DNA from: an uncultured Lentisphaerota bacterium
GTDB taxonomy: Bacteria > Verrucomicrobiota > Lentisphaeria > Victivallales > GWF2-50-93
Length of the DNA: 62,603 nt
Reading direction: 5' to 3'
NCBI GenBank assembly: GCA_903872565.1
Contig: CAIQLG010000189.1
Coordinates: 1 to 62,603 of the forward strand
Positions 45,988 through 56,526 of the stretch are shown here, piece by piece. The first letter of the stretch is position 1; every line of letters starts with the position of its first letter. The position numbers and the translations under genes were made by a program. Below the pieces are notes generated by a model that worked only from the letters and a program-made list of their open reading frames with translations, was not told where the DNA came from and did no database searches.

Positions 45988-46703
45988 CCGTCTGGAAGAG
46001 TTTTGGTGCGAGCGTGGTCGGTCCCGCTCATGTCGCCACAGGCAAACCGAACCAGGATGCATGGGCGGCGTTCCATCATGTTTGGAGCGATGGCATCGTC
46101 GTCTCTGACGGTCTCGGCTCAAAACCATTTTCCAACTTCGGGAGTCATGCTGCCTGTCTTGCCGTGGTCAACACCATAAACGCTTGCCGTGGCAAAACCG
46201 AGATATCAAATATTTGCCTGTCAGACCAAATCAAACAAAAATGGCTTTCCATTATTGTCCCGCTTGAGCCTCGCGATTGCGCCGCAACCTGCTTATTCGC
46301 GTTTCGCATTGGCGATAGAATGCTTCGCTTGGGAATGCTTGGCGATGGTCTTGCTGCGGCTGTGAAAAACGATGGTTCAGTCGTCTCGTTGTCCGACGAT
46401 AAAACTGAAAGCTTTTCAAATATCACTGCCGCGCTTTCGCCGAATGTGACTGAGAAAGACTGGCGATGGCTGTCCGTTCCAGAGGATGAGTGCGAGTCAA
46501 TAATCCTCTGCACCGACGGTGTATCTGATGATTTGAATGACACCAACGGTTTCGTAAAGGGATTCGCCGGTGCGCACTGCAAACTTTCCTCGGTATCTGC
46601 TGCTCGTAGAGCCAGAGATATACTGGAAAACTGGCCAACTCCCAAGCACAGCGATGACAAGACCATAGCCTGCCTTTTCCGGGAGAAGGTGGCAGATGAG
46701 TAA
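45984..46703 (+). CDS. PP2C-type protein phosphatase of the TerY-P triad
   Basis: A 239-residue PPM/PP2C phosphatase: KPNQDAW (D25), VVSDGLGS (D42, G43), LGMLGDGLAA, and LCTDGVSDDLND near residue 175 for the metal centre. These are the aspartates that bind the two Mn/Mg ions. It overlaps the vWA gene by four bases and the kinase gene by eight. It should remove phosphates placed by the neighbouring kinase on Ser/Thr residues of components of this operon, resetting the system. Confidence 0.92.
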   Translation: MTVWKSFGASVVGPAHVATGKPNQDAWAAFHHVWSDGIVVSDGLGSKPFSNFGSHAACLAVVNTINACRGKTEISNICLSDQIKQKWLSIIVPLEPRDCAATCLFAFRIGDRMLRLGMLGDGLAAAVKNDGSVVSLSDDKTESFSNITAALSPNVTEKDWRWLSVPEDECESIILCTDGVSDDLNDTNGFVKGFAGAHCKLSSVSAARRARDILENWPTPKHSDDKTIACLFREKVADE

Positions 46704-48072
46704 TCCCGACAAAATGTCTAAAAACAACACAACCGCATCCCAGAAGTCACTCGCTGATGAATACGGCAACTTGCATTGTCGCGCCGATAAACTCGCCAGT
46801 GGCGGACAAGGCGTCGTCTTTCGTACTACGGATATTGACTTGGCGATCAAGCAACCACTCGACGCATCTGGATCCCCGGATAAGAATGCCAATCTGCGTG
46901 ACCGTTTCCAGAATATCCGCCTCCTGCCATTGCCGCCGCGCATTCCGATTTCCCTGCCGCTCGCCATCCTGCGCGACGAACCAGGCTATGTGATGCGCCT
47001 CTTGAACGGCATGAAATCGTTCGAGGTTTTCGAAATGAACGGCACAACTAAGAAGGCACTCAGGGAAGCGGTGGCGGCAAAAAAGCAGGAACTCCCCAAA
47101 TGGCTCGCGGTGATACCCGACAAGGACATAGCGTTGCGGCTTTTCCATTATGCCAATACCGGTTCGACCCGTCGTCGCCTGTTTGCTCTCTCTAAATGCG
47201 CCTCCATTCTCGCCCGCCTCCACAGCGCCGGGCTGGTCTATGGCGACATTTCACCGAACAATGTGTTCGTCGGCGATGGCGATTCCCGCGAGGTCTGGTT
47301 GATTGATGCCGACAACCTGCGCTTTGAAATGGCCGAAGGCGGAAACTCTGTCCATACGCCGCATTACGGCGCACCAGAAATCGTTCAGCGACGCGACCAA
47401 TCCCGTCCGCGCACAGATTGCTGGGCGTTCGCAGTGATGGCTTTCGGAATGCTCGCGCTCTGTCATCCATTCATTGGGAAAAAGGTGCTGGAACCCGATA
47501 ATGACGAAGGCGGATGGGATGCCGAACCGGCCTCGGACGGTGCGCCAACCGATTTGGACGAACAGGCATACGCCGGCTACCTCCCGTTCATAGATGACGA
47601 AGACGACGATACCAATGCCGCCGTTTCAGGCCTGCCACGCGAACTCGTAGCAACGCCGGGGCTTCGCCGTCTCTTTCAGGAAACCTTTGGAGCGGGAAGG
47701 ACACAAGCACACCGTCGCCCTTCGATGTTCTTTTGGGCAATCGAATTGGCGCGTACATTTGATCAATCGTTGCTTTGTGCCGAATGCAAGATGAGTTATT
47801 TTGCAGAGAACAATCAGAAATGCCCGTATTGCGATGCCCCGCGTTCTGCGTTCATCCGTGCAAAGACAGCCCGTTGGGATCTGCTGCTGCCTGCAAACAC
47901 CACTGAGTTCGCCTTGCCCCGCCGCCTTTTCTTCCCGTTTTCAGTCGAACATAATGATGACACGGAATACGAGGCGAATTTGAACTTCGCCAAGAAGACC
48001 GCGATACCCGTCCGAGGAGAGCGCCAGTTCCCTGATGGCTTAACCTTTGACTTTGTTGAGGCGATAAAATGA
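46696..48072 (+). CDS. Protein kinase with C-terminal zinc ribbon (TerY-P triad)
   Basis: A 458-residue eukaryotic-like Ser/Thr kinase. The glycine loop is GGQGVVF (36-42) and the ATP-binding lysine K52 is in AIKQP. The catalytic loop is YGDISPNNV (D184, N189), with HRD replaced by YGD. LIDADN stands for DFG, and HYGAPEIVQ is the APE motif. After the kinase, LCAECKMSYF ... KCPYCDAPR forms a zinc ribbon, followed by a short beta domain, the architecture reported for TerY-P kinases. It overlaps the phosphatase by eight bases and the helicase by four. It probably phosphorylates neighbouring proteins in response to infection or DNA damage. Confidence 0.9.
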   Translation: MSNPDKMSKNNTTASQKSLADEYGNLHCRADKLASGGQGVVFRTTDIDLAIKQPLDASGSPDKNANLRDRFQNIRLLPLPPRIPISLPLAILRDEPGYVMRLLNGMKSFEVFEMNGTTKKALREAVAAKKQELPKWLAVIPDKDIALRLFHYANTGSTRRRLFALSKCASILARLHSAGLVYGDISPNNVFVGDGDSREVWLIDADNLRFEMAEGGNSVHTPHYGAPEIVQRRDQSRPRTDCWAFAVMAFGMLALCHPFIGKKVLEPDNDEGGWDAEPASDGAPTDLDEQAYAGYLPFIDDEDDDTNAAVSGLPRELVATPGLRRLFQETFGAGRTQAHRRPSMFFWAIELARTFDQSLLCAECKMSYFAENNQKCPYCDAPRSAFIRAKTARWDLLLPANTTEFALPRRLFFPFSVEHNDDTEYEANLNFAKKTAIPVRGERQFPDGLTFDFVEAIK

Positions 48073-51000
48073 AATTTGAAGACATTCCCGCTGAAATCAT
48101 AAATATCCGTGTCAAGGCCACGGATGCCTCCATTCAAGAATTGAAGGAACAAACCGTTATGTCGGTCTCAGCTTGCTTAACCCGCCCAGGCGAGTTTGAA
48201 ATCAGACTCAAGGATTCCGTCATTTTCGTCAAACCGACCGTTGATGCAGATATCCGTCGCCTTGCCAACGAACTCGCCAGCGGGCGTGCCATGCTTGCAC
48301 AACTTGCAAACACCGCAAAGGACTGCAGCATCGAATTGCAAATCGCCTTCTTCACAGGTGAATGCCTGGAAATGGGCGACATCGAAATCGGCGTGGATGA
48401 GTATGTAGAGCAGATCTTTCAGAAAATCAACAGCAAAAAACTCTCTGGGGAAAAACTCTACGGTGCCATCGAAAAATGTTGCTGTTATGTCAATGCAGGT
48501 CAACCGTTCTTTTTTATCATCGCCGGTCCAGCGATTGAAAGAGATTTGAAATTGGAATCGGAAAAAAAATCAGAAGAGGAACCAGATGAGAGTGGTGATG
48601 TTGAAGAAGTTGAAGTATCGGACGTTGAAACATCTTCGCCAATTATGGAAGTAACCTTACTAAAAGCCGAACCAACCCACAACAATTCGTTCTGCATCAG
48701 GGGCGATAAAATTCGCTTTGTTGCCACCGAAACCCAATTGCCTGATGGAAAGTCCGTTTACATCGCCACGCGTCTGACTAATACTAAAAACGAACCGGAC
48801 CGCGCATTACGTATCGCCAAAGGAAAACTGAAATTTGTCGACTGGACGCAGACGGGGCAGATTCAGATTCTTACCAAGGCGCAGATGACCGCACTCACCC
48901 AGGAAGCCGGGAGTTATTTGAAAAAATGGGACGAGTTCGGCGACATTGAAGGTGATCTCTTGCTCGAACACGCCCGGGAAATCGGGGCATTGCAGTATTC
49001 AGACATGAAACACAACCGTGACGGTACGGTTACGGTTCGTATCACCGAAGCATCGGACACCGCATTAAAAGCCCTATCTGTAGGCGGTGTTGAAGAGGTT
49101 GAGCTTATCAATGATTTACCGGAATATCTTAAAAATCCTGATTTGGCCTTCAAAGAATTTGTCGGTGGCATCGAAAAACAAACGGAGGACGAAGCCTTCT
49201 TCGAAAAACGAAAGAAAGAGCGAAAAGAATCGGATCTGTATTTCAAAGTTTCCGATTTTGACGCTGATTCAATGTCGCTCACGATTGAAACGGAGAATCT
49301 AACTCAATCGTCTGGAACTCTCATCCTCTCGCTGGCGGGCGAAATTGCGCAAATCAAGCGACGGATGATTGCGCGCAAGGCGATTCTTGAAGGTCGCTCC
49401 GCAAACCCGCAGATTGGATTGCTGATTGAAGAAAATGACCAAATCTCGCAAACCCGACCACCCCACAAAATCAAAGCACTTACCGCCTTTGTTCGCAACA
49501 AAGTTTTCAGAAATCAGCCAACTATAATGCAGGAAAAGGCGATTGAAGTCGCGTTGAACACGCCCGATATAGCACTCATCCAAGGTCCGCCAGGCACCGG
49601 CAAGACCACCGTCATCGCGGCAATTCTCGAGCGACTTAATGAGGAGGCAGACAAGCGTGGCGCAAATATCAGGGGCGTGGTTCTTCTGACCGGATTCCAG
49701 CACGATGCTGTCGAGAATATGATTGACCGTATTTCTCTCAATAGCATTCCTGTTCCCAAGTTTGGCAAACGCTCCGGTGCTGATGAAGAAGATTCAAATG
49801 CTTTTGAAAAGAATCTCCAAGAGTGGTGCGCTAAAATCTACACAGAACTTCGCAGTAAAAATCTGCAAATCATGGAAATAGAGAAGGAAACTGAAATCAA
49901 GAACCTCTGCCTGCAATACATCCAGACGCCGACGCGGACACTGGCGACGAATCTCGCTAATAAAATAGCCAATCTCGGCGTCAATATACTCGGAGAGGAT
50001 TCTTCGCGCCGCGCCTCAAATCTCGCGAAAAAACTTACCATCGAAGAAAAACTCAATGCTGAATCAAATTCATTGCTGGATGCGGTGCGCCGTTTGCGCA
50101 TCAGACCTGAAAGTTTTGCTGATGACGGAACGGAACGGGCGACCGATGTGCTGGATGATTTGAAAGACATCCTTGAAGAGAACGAACGCGACTTGTTGGA
50201 CGAAGCAAGCCTGTGGCTTATAGAGGACGGCCTTCCACCATTTTTAAACGATTTGGCGGTGCTGAAAAAGAAACTCCTCATCCGTTTTACAGCTCCACCC
50301 ATGTTCCGGGTGGAAAAGCAAAGCGATGAAGTTATCGCGATGGCCGAGGAGGCTATCAAGAGAATTAAAGCTGCCGGACTCTCTGCGACTGACGCGAAAT
50401 CCGCCGCACTTGCTGAGTTCCTAGCTGAACTAGAAAACAATCCCCATGGGATGATAGACGCGGTATCAGATTACAGTTTTGCTTTCGCCGCCACCTGTCA
50501 GCAGAGTGTCAACAAGCAGATGCAAAAACAAAAGGGCATTACAGGAAACAACCCGGAGCAGAAGTTGGAATACGAATTCGTGATTGTGGATGAAGCCGCC
50601 CGTGTCTCTCCACGCGATCTCATGATTCCGATGGCTCAGGGCAAGCGGATTATCCTTGTCGGCGACCACCGCCAGTTACCGCATATTATTGAGGAGGAAG
50701 TCGCCCGCAGGATGGAAGAGGGAGAGTTGGGGGCGGAAGAATCCGACTGGATTAAAAAGTCAATGTTCGAGTATCTTTTCTCTGAACGGTTGAAGGCTTT
50801 GGAGCAGAAAGACAAGATCCTACGCCATGTCACACTCGACACGCAATACCGCATGCACCCCCTTCTTGGCGACTTCATCAGCCGCAACTTCTACGAACGC
50901 TTCGACCCGTTGGAGAAATTTGGATCGGGTCGTACAGAAAGTGATTTCAAACATAACTTGCCAGACACAGAAAACAAATCCGCCATTTGGCTGGATGTTC

Positions 51001-51509
51001 CTGCCTCGAAAGGCAAGCATGACCGCAGCGGAACCAGTTGGATACGTCGTGCTGAGGCAGCCGCAATCGCCAGGCAGCTAAAAGACTGGATGAAATCAAA
51101 GGAAGGTGAAAGCCTATCTTTCGGTGTGATTTCGTTCTATAAGGCGCAAGCAGAACTTATCAAAAAGCAACTCTGGAAAATTACGGATGACGACAGGAAG
51201 CTTCGCATCGGCACCGTGGACTCTTTCCAAGGCATGGAGTTCGATGTTGTCTTTCTCTCTATGGTCAGGACAATACGTCAAAACTGGAAACAGCGTACCG
51301 ATGATGAGGAGAAACAAGCGCGAAGCCTCTTCGGCCACCTCTGCCTCTGCAACCGCCTGAATGTCTCCATGAGTCGACAGAAAAAACTGCTGGTGGTGGC
51401 AGGGGATTCAGGATTGCTTCAAAGCGACCTCGCTGAGAAGTTCATCCCGGGTTTGGTTGATTTCTACAAGCTTTGCCAAAGTAAAGGGAGGGTATTGTCA
51501 TGCCAATGA
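48069..51509 (+). CDS. SF1B helicase (Upf1/Dna2-like)
   Basis: 1146 residues. The first ~480 residues are unassigned and include an acidic stretch (residues about 165-195). The helicase core has Walker A GPPGTGKTT (506-514), DEAA (841-844), GDHRQLPH (motif III), and C-terminal TLDTQYRMHP, GTVDSFQGMEFDVVFLSMVR and NVSMSRQKKLLVV, the full set of Upf1-like SF1B motifs. A helical insertion of about 230 residues separates motifs Ia and II. Upf1/Dna2-like helicases move 5'-3' on DNA or RNA. It is coupled to the kinase gene by a four-base overlap, and the acidic region could be a phosphorylation or docking site. Confidence 0.9.
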   Translation: MKFEDIPAEIINIRVKATDASIQELKEQTVMSVSACLTRPGEFEIRLKDSVIFVKPTVDADIRRLANELASGRAMLAQLANTAKDCSIELQIAFFTGECLEMGDIEIGVDEYVEQIFQKINSKKLSGEKLYGAIEKCCCYVNAGQPFFFIIAGPAIERDLKLESEKKSEEEPDESGDVEEVEVSDVETSSPIMEVTLLKAEPTHNNSFCIRGDKIRFVATETQLPDGKSVYIATRLTNTKNEPDRALRIAKGKLKFVDWTQTGQIQILTKAQMTALTQEAGSYLKKWDEFGDIEGDLLLEHAREIGALQYSDMKHNRDGTVTVRITEASDTALKALSVGGVEEVELINDLPEYLKNPDLAFKEFVGGIEKQTEDEAFFEKRKKERKESDLYFKVSDFDADSMSLTIETENLTQSSGTLILSLAGEIAQIKRRMIARKAILEGRSANPQIGLLIEENDQISQTRPPHKIKALTAFVRNKVFRNQPTIMQEKAIEVALNTPDIALIQGPPGTGKTTVIAAILERLNEEADKRGANIRGVVLLTGFQHDAVENMIDRISLNSIPVPKFGKRSGADEEDSNAFEKNLQEWCAKIYTELRSKNLQIMEIEKETEIKNLCLQYIQTPTRTLATNLANKIANLGVNILGEDSSRRASNLAKKLTIEEKLNAESNSLLDAVRRLRIRPESFADDGTERATDVLDDLKDILEENERDLLDEASLWLIEDGLPPFLNDLAVLKKKLLIRFTAPPMFRVEKQSDEVIAMAEEAIKRIKAAGLSATDAKSAALAEFLAELENNPHGMIDAVSDYSFAFAATCQQSVNKQMQKQKGITGNNPEQKLEYEFVIVDEAARVSPRDLMIPMAQGKRIILVGDHRQLPHIIEEEVARRMEEGELGAEESDWIKKSMFEYLFSERLKALEQKDKILRHVTLDTQYRMHPLLGDFISRNFYERFDPLEKFGSGRTESDFKHNLPDTENKSAIWLDVPASKGKHDRSGTSWIRRAEAAAIARQLKDWMKSKEGESLSFGVISFYKAQAELIKKQLWKITDDDRKLRIGTVDSFQGMEFDVVFLSMVRTIRQNWKQRTDDEEKQARSLFGHLCLCNRLNVSMSRQKKLLVVAGDSGLLQSDLAEKFIPGLVDFYKLCQSKGRVLSCQ

Positions 51510-53455
51510 ACTTCCTTGATTACGGTAAAATTAGTCCATTCGGGGAAATAGTCGGCAGACCGCGCAGTCTCGCATGGCCGGTGAATGTCTTTCGTGTGAC
51601 TTTGCCGAAAGTCTCGGAAGACGGTGACGGCCTTAACCCGTTCGAGCGTGTTATCCTGAAGATTATCGCTGCAGGCGCAGCACGAGAAACTGGGGCGCTT
51701 GCACGGGAGACATGCATTCCAGTTGACCTAGTTCAATGCGTTTTACTGCGCCTTCGAGACAAAGCGTTCATAGACGAACACAACGACATTATCAACCAGA
51801 AACGTAAAACTTGGGAAAACATGGAGGAAAAGCCGCCAGTATTTGTCAGCGCACTCTTGTTCCGCGAATGCGCCACAGGAAAGATTATGCCGTTTCTTCA
51901 TCTGCTGGGGGATAATAATCCGTTGAAAAAGAAAGAGGACAGAAACAAAATATTTAAGAAAATTCTTTGGGTTGATGAGTATAAAAACAGTTCGCCAACA
52001 CCCCGTAATGTCATCTCTGCATTCCGGGCGATGAAGAAACGATCTATGGCTTTTGGAGACGAAACGAGCTTACCTGCGGTTCAACAAATCACCATAGCCA
52101 ATGAACCCGAAGAGTATTATCTCGACTGCCCCATCGCCATACAGAAAAGCGATGGCGAGTTCCGCATCGCCGACCCCTTCAGCAACGGTTTCTCTCTGCT
52201 TCTTGAAAACGCGTTCAGCTGCTTGCTTGAACAGGATAATATACTGAGCGATTGGCTGATGAACTGGAGACAGAATTTGTCAAATCCTAGACAAGACAAG
52301 CATACTACAACCCCCAAAGAACCCTATGACAACGATGCAAACATAGGACGCTATCCAAATCTGGTTTATAACCTGCGCATTGGAAAAAACACACAATATC
52401 GTTCAATCGAACAGATTTATGCCGCGCTCGAATGGGCATTGTTCTATGCTTGCGCCCAATGCCCATTCGACACTGCTCTCAATCAACTCAGGTTTACAAA
52501 TCAATCAGAGCATACCAATATTTTGAAGAGGGCGGCGGAAAGAATAGGACTTGTCCTGCCTGAATACGACTTTCACGCGGTGCCCAGCGGAAAACTCGAT
52601 GCTTTCATCTCCGGCGAAGCGGAAATGGCAACAGTTCTTGGCATTGCGCTTCTGATGGCCGCAAACGATAGCTCACATCCATTGCGACGGATTGCTGCTC
52701 TTCATAGCGACTTCATCATTCGGATTTTCGACATCAAAAAGAAACGAGATACACAAGGGCACGGGAAAGGCAAAGTTCAAAAGAACGAACTCGAATTACA
52801 AGAAGAAGCTTTTATGCGAGAGATTGTCACTGCACTGTTGCCATCCATGCGGTTCTCGAACACACCCTCAGTAGAGGCAGACAAGTATGCCGTCGCGGAT
52901 TTGCTGCTTGATGCGCGAACCAGCATTCAGAGTGAATTCGGTTTCAAACTCTTCAACTGCCTCGGAACAGATTTACAAGACCGCCTGATTTATGCGGAGC
53001 GCTTCTGGTTGTCCTGCAAAGACGGTGATGACGCGCTCGCATTCGCCTGTGATTTGTATGCCGCATTGCAACGGGTGTTCAGGCAAAGACTTTCTGGAGT
53101 CTTGCCGCCGGACATCAAGGATTTCGAATTTCCTGTGATAGCGCAGAAAAATGCCAACGATTCCGGATTCGGAGAGTTGCCGGAATGTCTGTGCACCGTC
53201 AAACCAAGCGCAATCCGAAAAACCTTGCAAGGGGACGACCAGACGCTTGGTGCTTGCGTGGTAGCATTTCTCCTTGTATCCGTCCCCGACACCTTGCGCT
53301 CTATTGCTGATACCCATCCTTCATTCACTTCCGATGTTGCGGACATTATCACTTTACGCGGACACGGCAATGAGCCATTGCCTTTACCTAAAGGCGATAT
53401 TGGCAAATTTCGTAAAGAATCATTTAAGATCATCAATACATTATTGGAGGTATGA
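51500..53455 (+). CDS. Unknown protein with N-terminal winged-helix-like region
   Basis: 651 residues. LNPFERVILKIIAAGAARETGALARETCIPVDLVQCVLLRLRD (about 40-85) has winged-helix character, as in domains that read double-stranded nucleic acid. The remainder is helical with no catalytic motifs that I recognise. The ATG at 51500 has GGAGG eight bases upstream, and the gene overlaps the helicase by ten bases. Position between the helicase and the McrB-like ATPase suggests a structural or recognition subunit. Confidence 0.7.
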   Translation: MPMNFLDYGKISPFGEIVGRPRSLAWPVNVFRVTLPKVSEDGDGLNPFERVILKIIAAGAARETGALARETCIPVDLVQCVLLRLRDKAFIDEHNDIINQKRKTWENMEEKPPVFVSALLFRECATGKIMPFLHLLGDNNPLKKKEDRNKIFKKILWVDEYKNSSPTPRNVISAFRAMKKRSMAFGDETSLPAVQQITIANEPEEYYLDCPIAIQKSDGEFRIADPFSNGFSLLLENAFSCLLEQDNILSDWLMNWRQNLSNPRQDKHTTTPKEPYDNDANIGRYPNLVYNLRIGKNTQYRSIEQIYAALEWALFYACAQCPFDTALNQLRFTNQSEHTNILKRAAERIGLVLPEYDFHAVPSGKLDAFISGEAEMATVLGIALLMAANDSSHPLRRIAALHSDFIIRIFDIKKKRDTQGHGKGKVQKNELELQEEAFMREIVTALLPSMRFSNTPSVEADKYAVADLLLDARTSIQSEFGFKLFNCLGTDLQDRLIYAERFWLSCKDGDDALAFACDLYAALQRVFRQRLSGVLPPDIKDFEFPVIAQKNANDSGFGELPECLCTVKPSAIRKTLQGDDQTLGACVVAFLLVSVPDTLRSIADTHPSFTSDVADIITLRGHGNEPLPLPKGDIGKFRKESFKIINTLLEV

Positions 53456-53457
53456 AC

Positions 53458-56400
53458 ATGGGGCTATTTGGAATGAACGAAGCAGAACTAAAGAAATATT
53501 CAGCTGAACTTCTGCAACGGGAAACAAATTTGAAAAATCGCGAAAGCGATATTAACCGCGAGAAATCCAATTTGGAACATGAGCGGGAACTTCTGCAATC
53601 GGATAAATCAGCATTTGAAAAAGCACGCACTTATCACTTGGAGGAAGTTAAAAGGGTTAGTGAACAAAACTCTAGTGAGTTTTCCAAGATGGAAAGTCGC
53701 CGCCAAGAATTGGCCAAACAAGAGGCTGAAGCGAAGGCAGGCTTTGTAGAAAAGCAGCGCGATGTTTTCAAAGAAGTTGTCGAAAAAAGGATATCTGAAC
53801 TCGATGCCCGTCAAAAGGACTTGAACGATGTCGCTAAACGCATCGCCGATGAACTTGCCGCGCTCCATAGCCGCGAAGGTGAGATTGCACAACGTGAACT
53901 TGCAGTAACAGAAAGAGAACAAAAGGCTGATGCTGGATTCGCCGACAAAGCAACGCAGCTGGCGGCAAACGCGAAACATCAGTACGAGGTAAATCAGGAA
54001 GAAGCAAACCGTCTCATAAAATGGGAGGATGAACTTGTAAAAGGAAAGACAGCACTGGAGTCTGCTAAAGAACAACTACGATGCCGTGAGCAATCCGTCA
54101 TTGATGCCGAACTAAAACGCGATGCTGGTTGGACGGACAAGCGTGTTGCGTTAGAAAAGGAACTCCACTATGCACGGCAGAATTTACAAGAAGAAATAGC
54201 TGAAATCCGTCTCGCCGTCCAGCGCGAAACCGCTCAAAAGAAAGAATTAATGCTGGCCGATTTGGAAACTGAGACTTCCAATCTTCTCGAAAAACGACTT
54301 TCCGAAATCACAGCCGCTGAAAACAAGGAACGAGAACGGATCCGCAAGGATGCGGAAGATGAGGCGATGCGTATCCGCACCGAAATCGCCAATGAAAGGA
54401 TGCTGTGGACGAAACAGCAGGAAGATGCTCGCAAACATTTGGAGGCCGAACGGACTGAACTTGAAAAGCAAAAGAGCGCGGTGTCCGCTCTACGGAGCGA
54501 ACTCGAAGGCTGCAAAACTGAATTTGAAGCAAATGAACGGACGCTCGAGCGGAAGGAACAGCGGCTTGAACAGCAATGGAAGAAAAGGAACGACGAGTTG
54601 GACGATACAATCGAAGTCGGGCTTGAAGAAGAACGCAAGTCGCTGGCTGTTGAAAAACAGTCATTCAAAGATGAAAATAACCGTCTGCGCGAAAGCCTTC
54701 GCATCCAAACCGAACTTGCCGGAGCGTTCGACCAGTTGAAGCGACAACTCGGCGAAAAAGACCCAGCCGAAATCCTCCGTGACCTTAACAGCAAAACGGA
54801 TGAACTCAAGCGATTGCGCGAAGAGCTCTCCACCCGCCCTACAGAAGAGATGCGCGAAAAATATCAAAATATGGATTCCGAATCTCAACGACTGAAGGCC
54901 CGAATCGACGATCTCGAAAATCAAATCAACGCCAATGCCACCACGGTTTCGGAAACCGCAGACCTGCGCCGCAAAAACAGCGAATTAGGTGCAGAAAATA
55001 AATCACTCGCGCAAAAGGCATCCCTCTTCGAGGGTGCAGCGAACGAGGCACAAGCCGAACTCAACCGTCTCCGCGCCGCCTACGAACGGCCTGCCGAAGT
55101 CGCCGCCCGATATAAGGAAATAGAGATGCCACATATCAAGGCGGACAAGGCGAAACAACCGACGAAAGCCGACATTGATGAAATCACTTGGCTCAAGGGG
55201 GTCTGCAAAGCTTGCGACGGGTACGGATTTCACTTCAATCCGCGTATTCTGAAAGCATTCCACACAGCACTTAAAATCGCCGATTGGTCACAATTAACCG
55301 TTCTAGCCGGCGTCTCCGGCACCGGTAAGTCAGAATTGCCCCGCCTATATTCGCACTTTGGCGGGTTGATGTTCGAACCGTTGTCTGTCCAACCGAACTG
55401 GGATTCGCAGGAATCCATGCTTGGATTCTTCAACTCGATTGACAACAAGTTCGACGCACAACCGGTGCTGCGGTTCCTGGCGCAAAGTCAGCAATCCGGA
55501 AACGAAACATATGAAAAGCGCATTGCGCGCTGGAAGAAAATGTCTGGGAATAAACTCGAACTCGATTCTGAAAAGAATAAGGAACTGATTGAGGCGATGA
55601 AAGAATCGGATTATCCGGGATTGGAAGACTGTGTTTGTATGGTTCTTCTCGACGAGATGAACATCGCTTACCCTGAACTCTACTTTGCCGAGTTCCTGAG
55701 CAAACTCGAACTCCGGCGCGGGATGAAAGGAGAAGTGCCGTGTTTGCCTGTAAAAATCGGTGCTGGAATGCCTCCTTACCAACTTCCGCTAGGTCGTAAT
55801 ATCCTCTGGACGGGAACAATGAATCAAGACGAAACAACGAAATCGCTTTCTGACAAGGTACTCGACCGCTCCATTATCATTCACTTCCCGCGTCCAACCA
55901 AACTCATACGCCGTCAGAAACAAGAGGTGCTGTCTGAGAAAAACCGAGGGACTATTTTACATAGAAGCGCGTGGGAAAAATGGTGTTTACGGGAGATTTC
56001 GTTCTCAGAAGAGGATATCAAGCCGTTCAAACAATTCATCGAAAAAATGAACACCGCCCTCGCTGTCGCCGGCCGCGCCATCGGGCACCGTGTCTGGCAG
56101 TCCGTCGAATACTACATGGCGAACCATCCCGATGTCCGCTCCGCACAAGAGGCAAACGACAAAGACGCGCTCGCCAAAGCGCTCCATATAGCCTTTGAAG
56201 ACCAACTCGTCCAGAAGGTCATGCCGAAACTGCGCGGCATTGATACTCGCGATAGGTGTAAGAGCAAAACCGAATGCCTCGACAAGATCCTCGCTCAAAT
56301 CAACATTGGTATCTGCGACAAGGATGGTAAGCCGTGTGACAAGCCGTTCAATCTCGAAGTAGACTTCAAACTCGCCTGCGAACTTGGATATGGTCAGTTC

Positions 56401-56526
56401 ATCTGGCAATCGGCAAATTACCTCGAGGATGAGCCGGTTTCAGAAAAAGATGAAGTTGTGATGCCTGACGAGGAACACGCGGATAAAACGCATCCCAAGA
56501 AAACTAAAAAGAGTACTAACAAATGA
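53458..56526 (+). CDS. Long coiled-coil protein with McrB-like AAA+ domain
   Basis: 1022 residues. Residues about 5-560 form an uninterrupted Glu/Lys/Arg-rich coiled coil. The C-terminal AAA+ domain is McrB-like: Walker A GVSGTGKSEL near 618, QPNWDSQESMLGFFN, Walker B MVLLDEMNIAYPE near 728, and WTGTMNQDETTKSLSDKVLDRS as sensor 1 and arginine finger. The ATG at 53458 is preferred: GGAGG precedes it by about seven bases, while the ATG at 53452 is too close. McrB ATPases drive a partner McrC nuclease; here the next gene (DUF2357) takes McrC's place. A 550-residue rod before the motor could measure distance or hold a large assembly. Confidence 0.88.
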   Translation: MGLFGMNEAELKKYSAELLQRETNLKNRESDINREKSNLEHERELLQSDKSAFEKARTYHLEEVKRVSEQNSSEFSKMESRRQELAKQEAEAKAGFVEKQRDVFKEVVEKRISELDARQKDLNDVAKRIADELAALHSREGEIAQRELAVTEREQKADAGFADKATQLAANAKHQYEVNQEEANRLIKWEDELVKGKTALESAKEQLRCREQSVIDAELKRDAGWTDKRVALEKELHYARQNLQEEIAEIRLAVQRETAQKKELMLADLETETSNLLEKRLSEITAAENKERERIRKDAEDEAMRIRTEIANERMLWTKQQEDARKHLEAERTELEKQKSAVSALRSELEGCKTEFEANERTLERKEQRLEQQWKKRNDELDDTIEVGLEEERKSLAVEKQSFKDENNRLRESLRIQTELAGAFDQLKRQLGEKDPAEILRDLNSKTDELKRLREELSTRPTEEMREKYQNMDSESQRLKARIDDLENQINANATTVSETADLRRKNSELGAENKSLAQKASLFEGAANEAQAELNRLRAAYERPAEVAARYKEIEMPHIKADKAKQPTKADIDEITWLKGVCKACDGYGFHFNPRILKAFHTALKIADWSQLTVLAGVSGTGKSELPRLYSHFGGLMFEPLSVQPNWDSQESMLGFFNSIDNKFDAQPVLRFLAQSQQSGNETYEKRIARWKKMSGNKLELDSEKNKELIEAMKESDYPGLEDCVCMVLLDEMNIAYPELYFAEFLSKLELRRGMKGEVPCLPVKIGAGMPPYQLPLGRNILWTGTMNQDETTKSLSDKVLDRSIIIHFPRPTKLIRRQKQEVLSEKNRGTILHRSAWEKWCLREISFSEEDIKPFKQFIEKMNTALAVAGRAIGHRVWQSVEYYMANHPDVRSAQEANDKDALAKALHIAFEDQLVQKVMPKLRGIDTRDRCKSKTECLDKILAQINIGICDKDGKPCDKPFNLEVDFKLACELGYGQFIWQSANYLEDEPVSEKDEVVMPDEEHADKTHPKKTKKSTNK

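Noticed and set aside
38615..46703. Tellurium resistance operon, because of TerY-like vWA proteins
   Set aside because: No TerD/TerZ, TerC or TerB genes; the vWA proteins belong to the TerY-P triad with PP2C and kinase instead.
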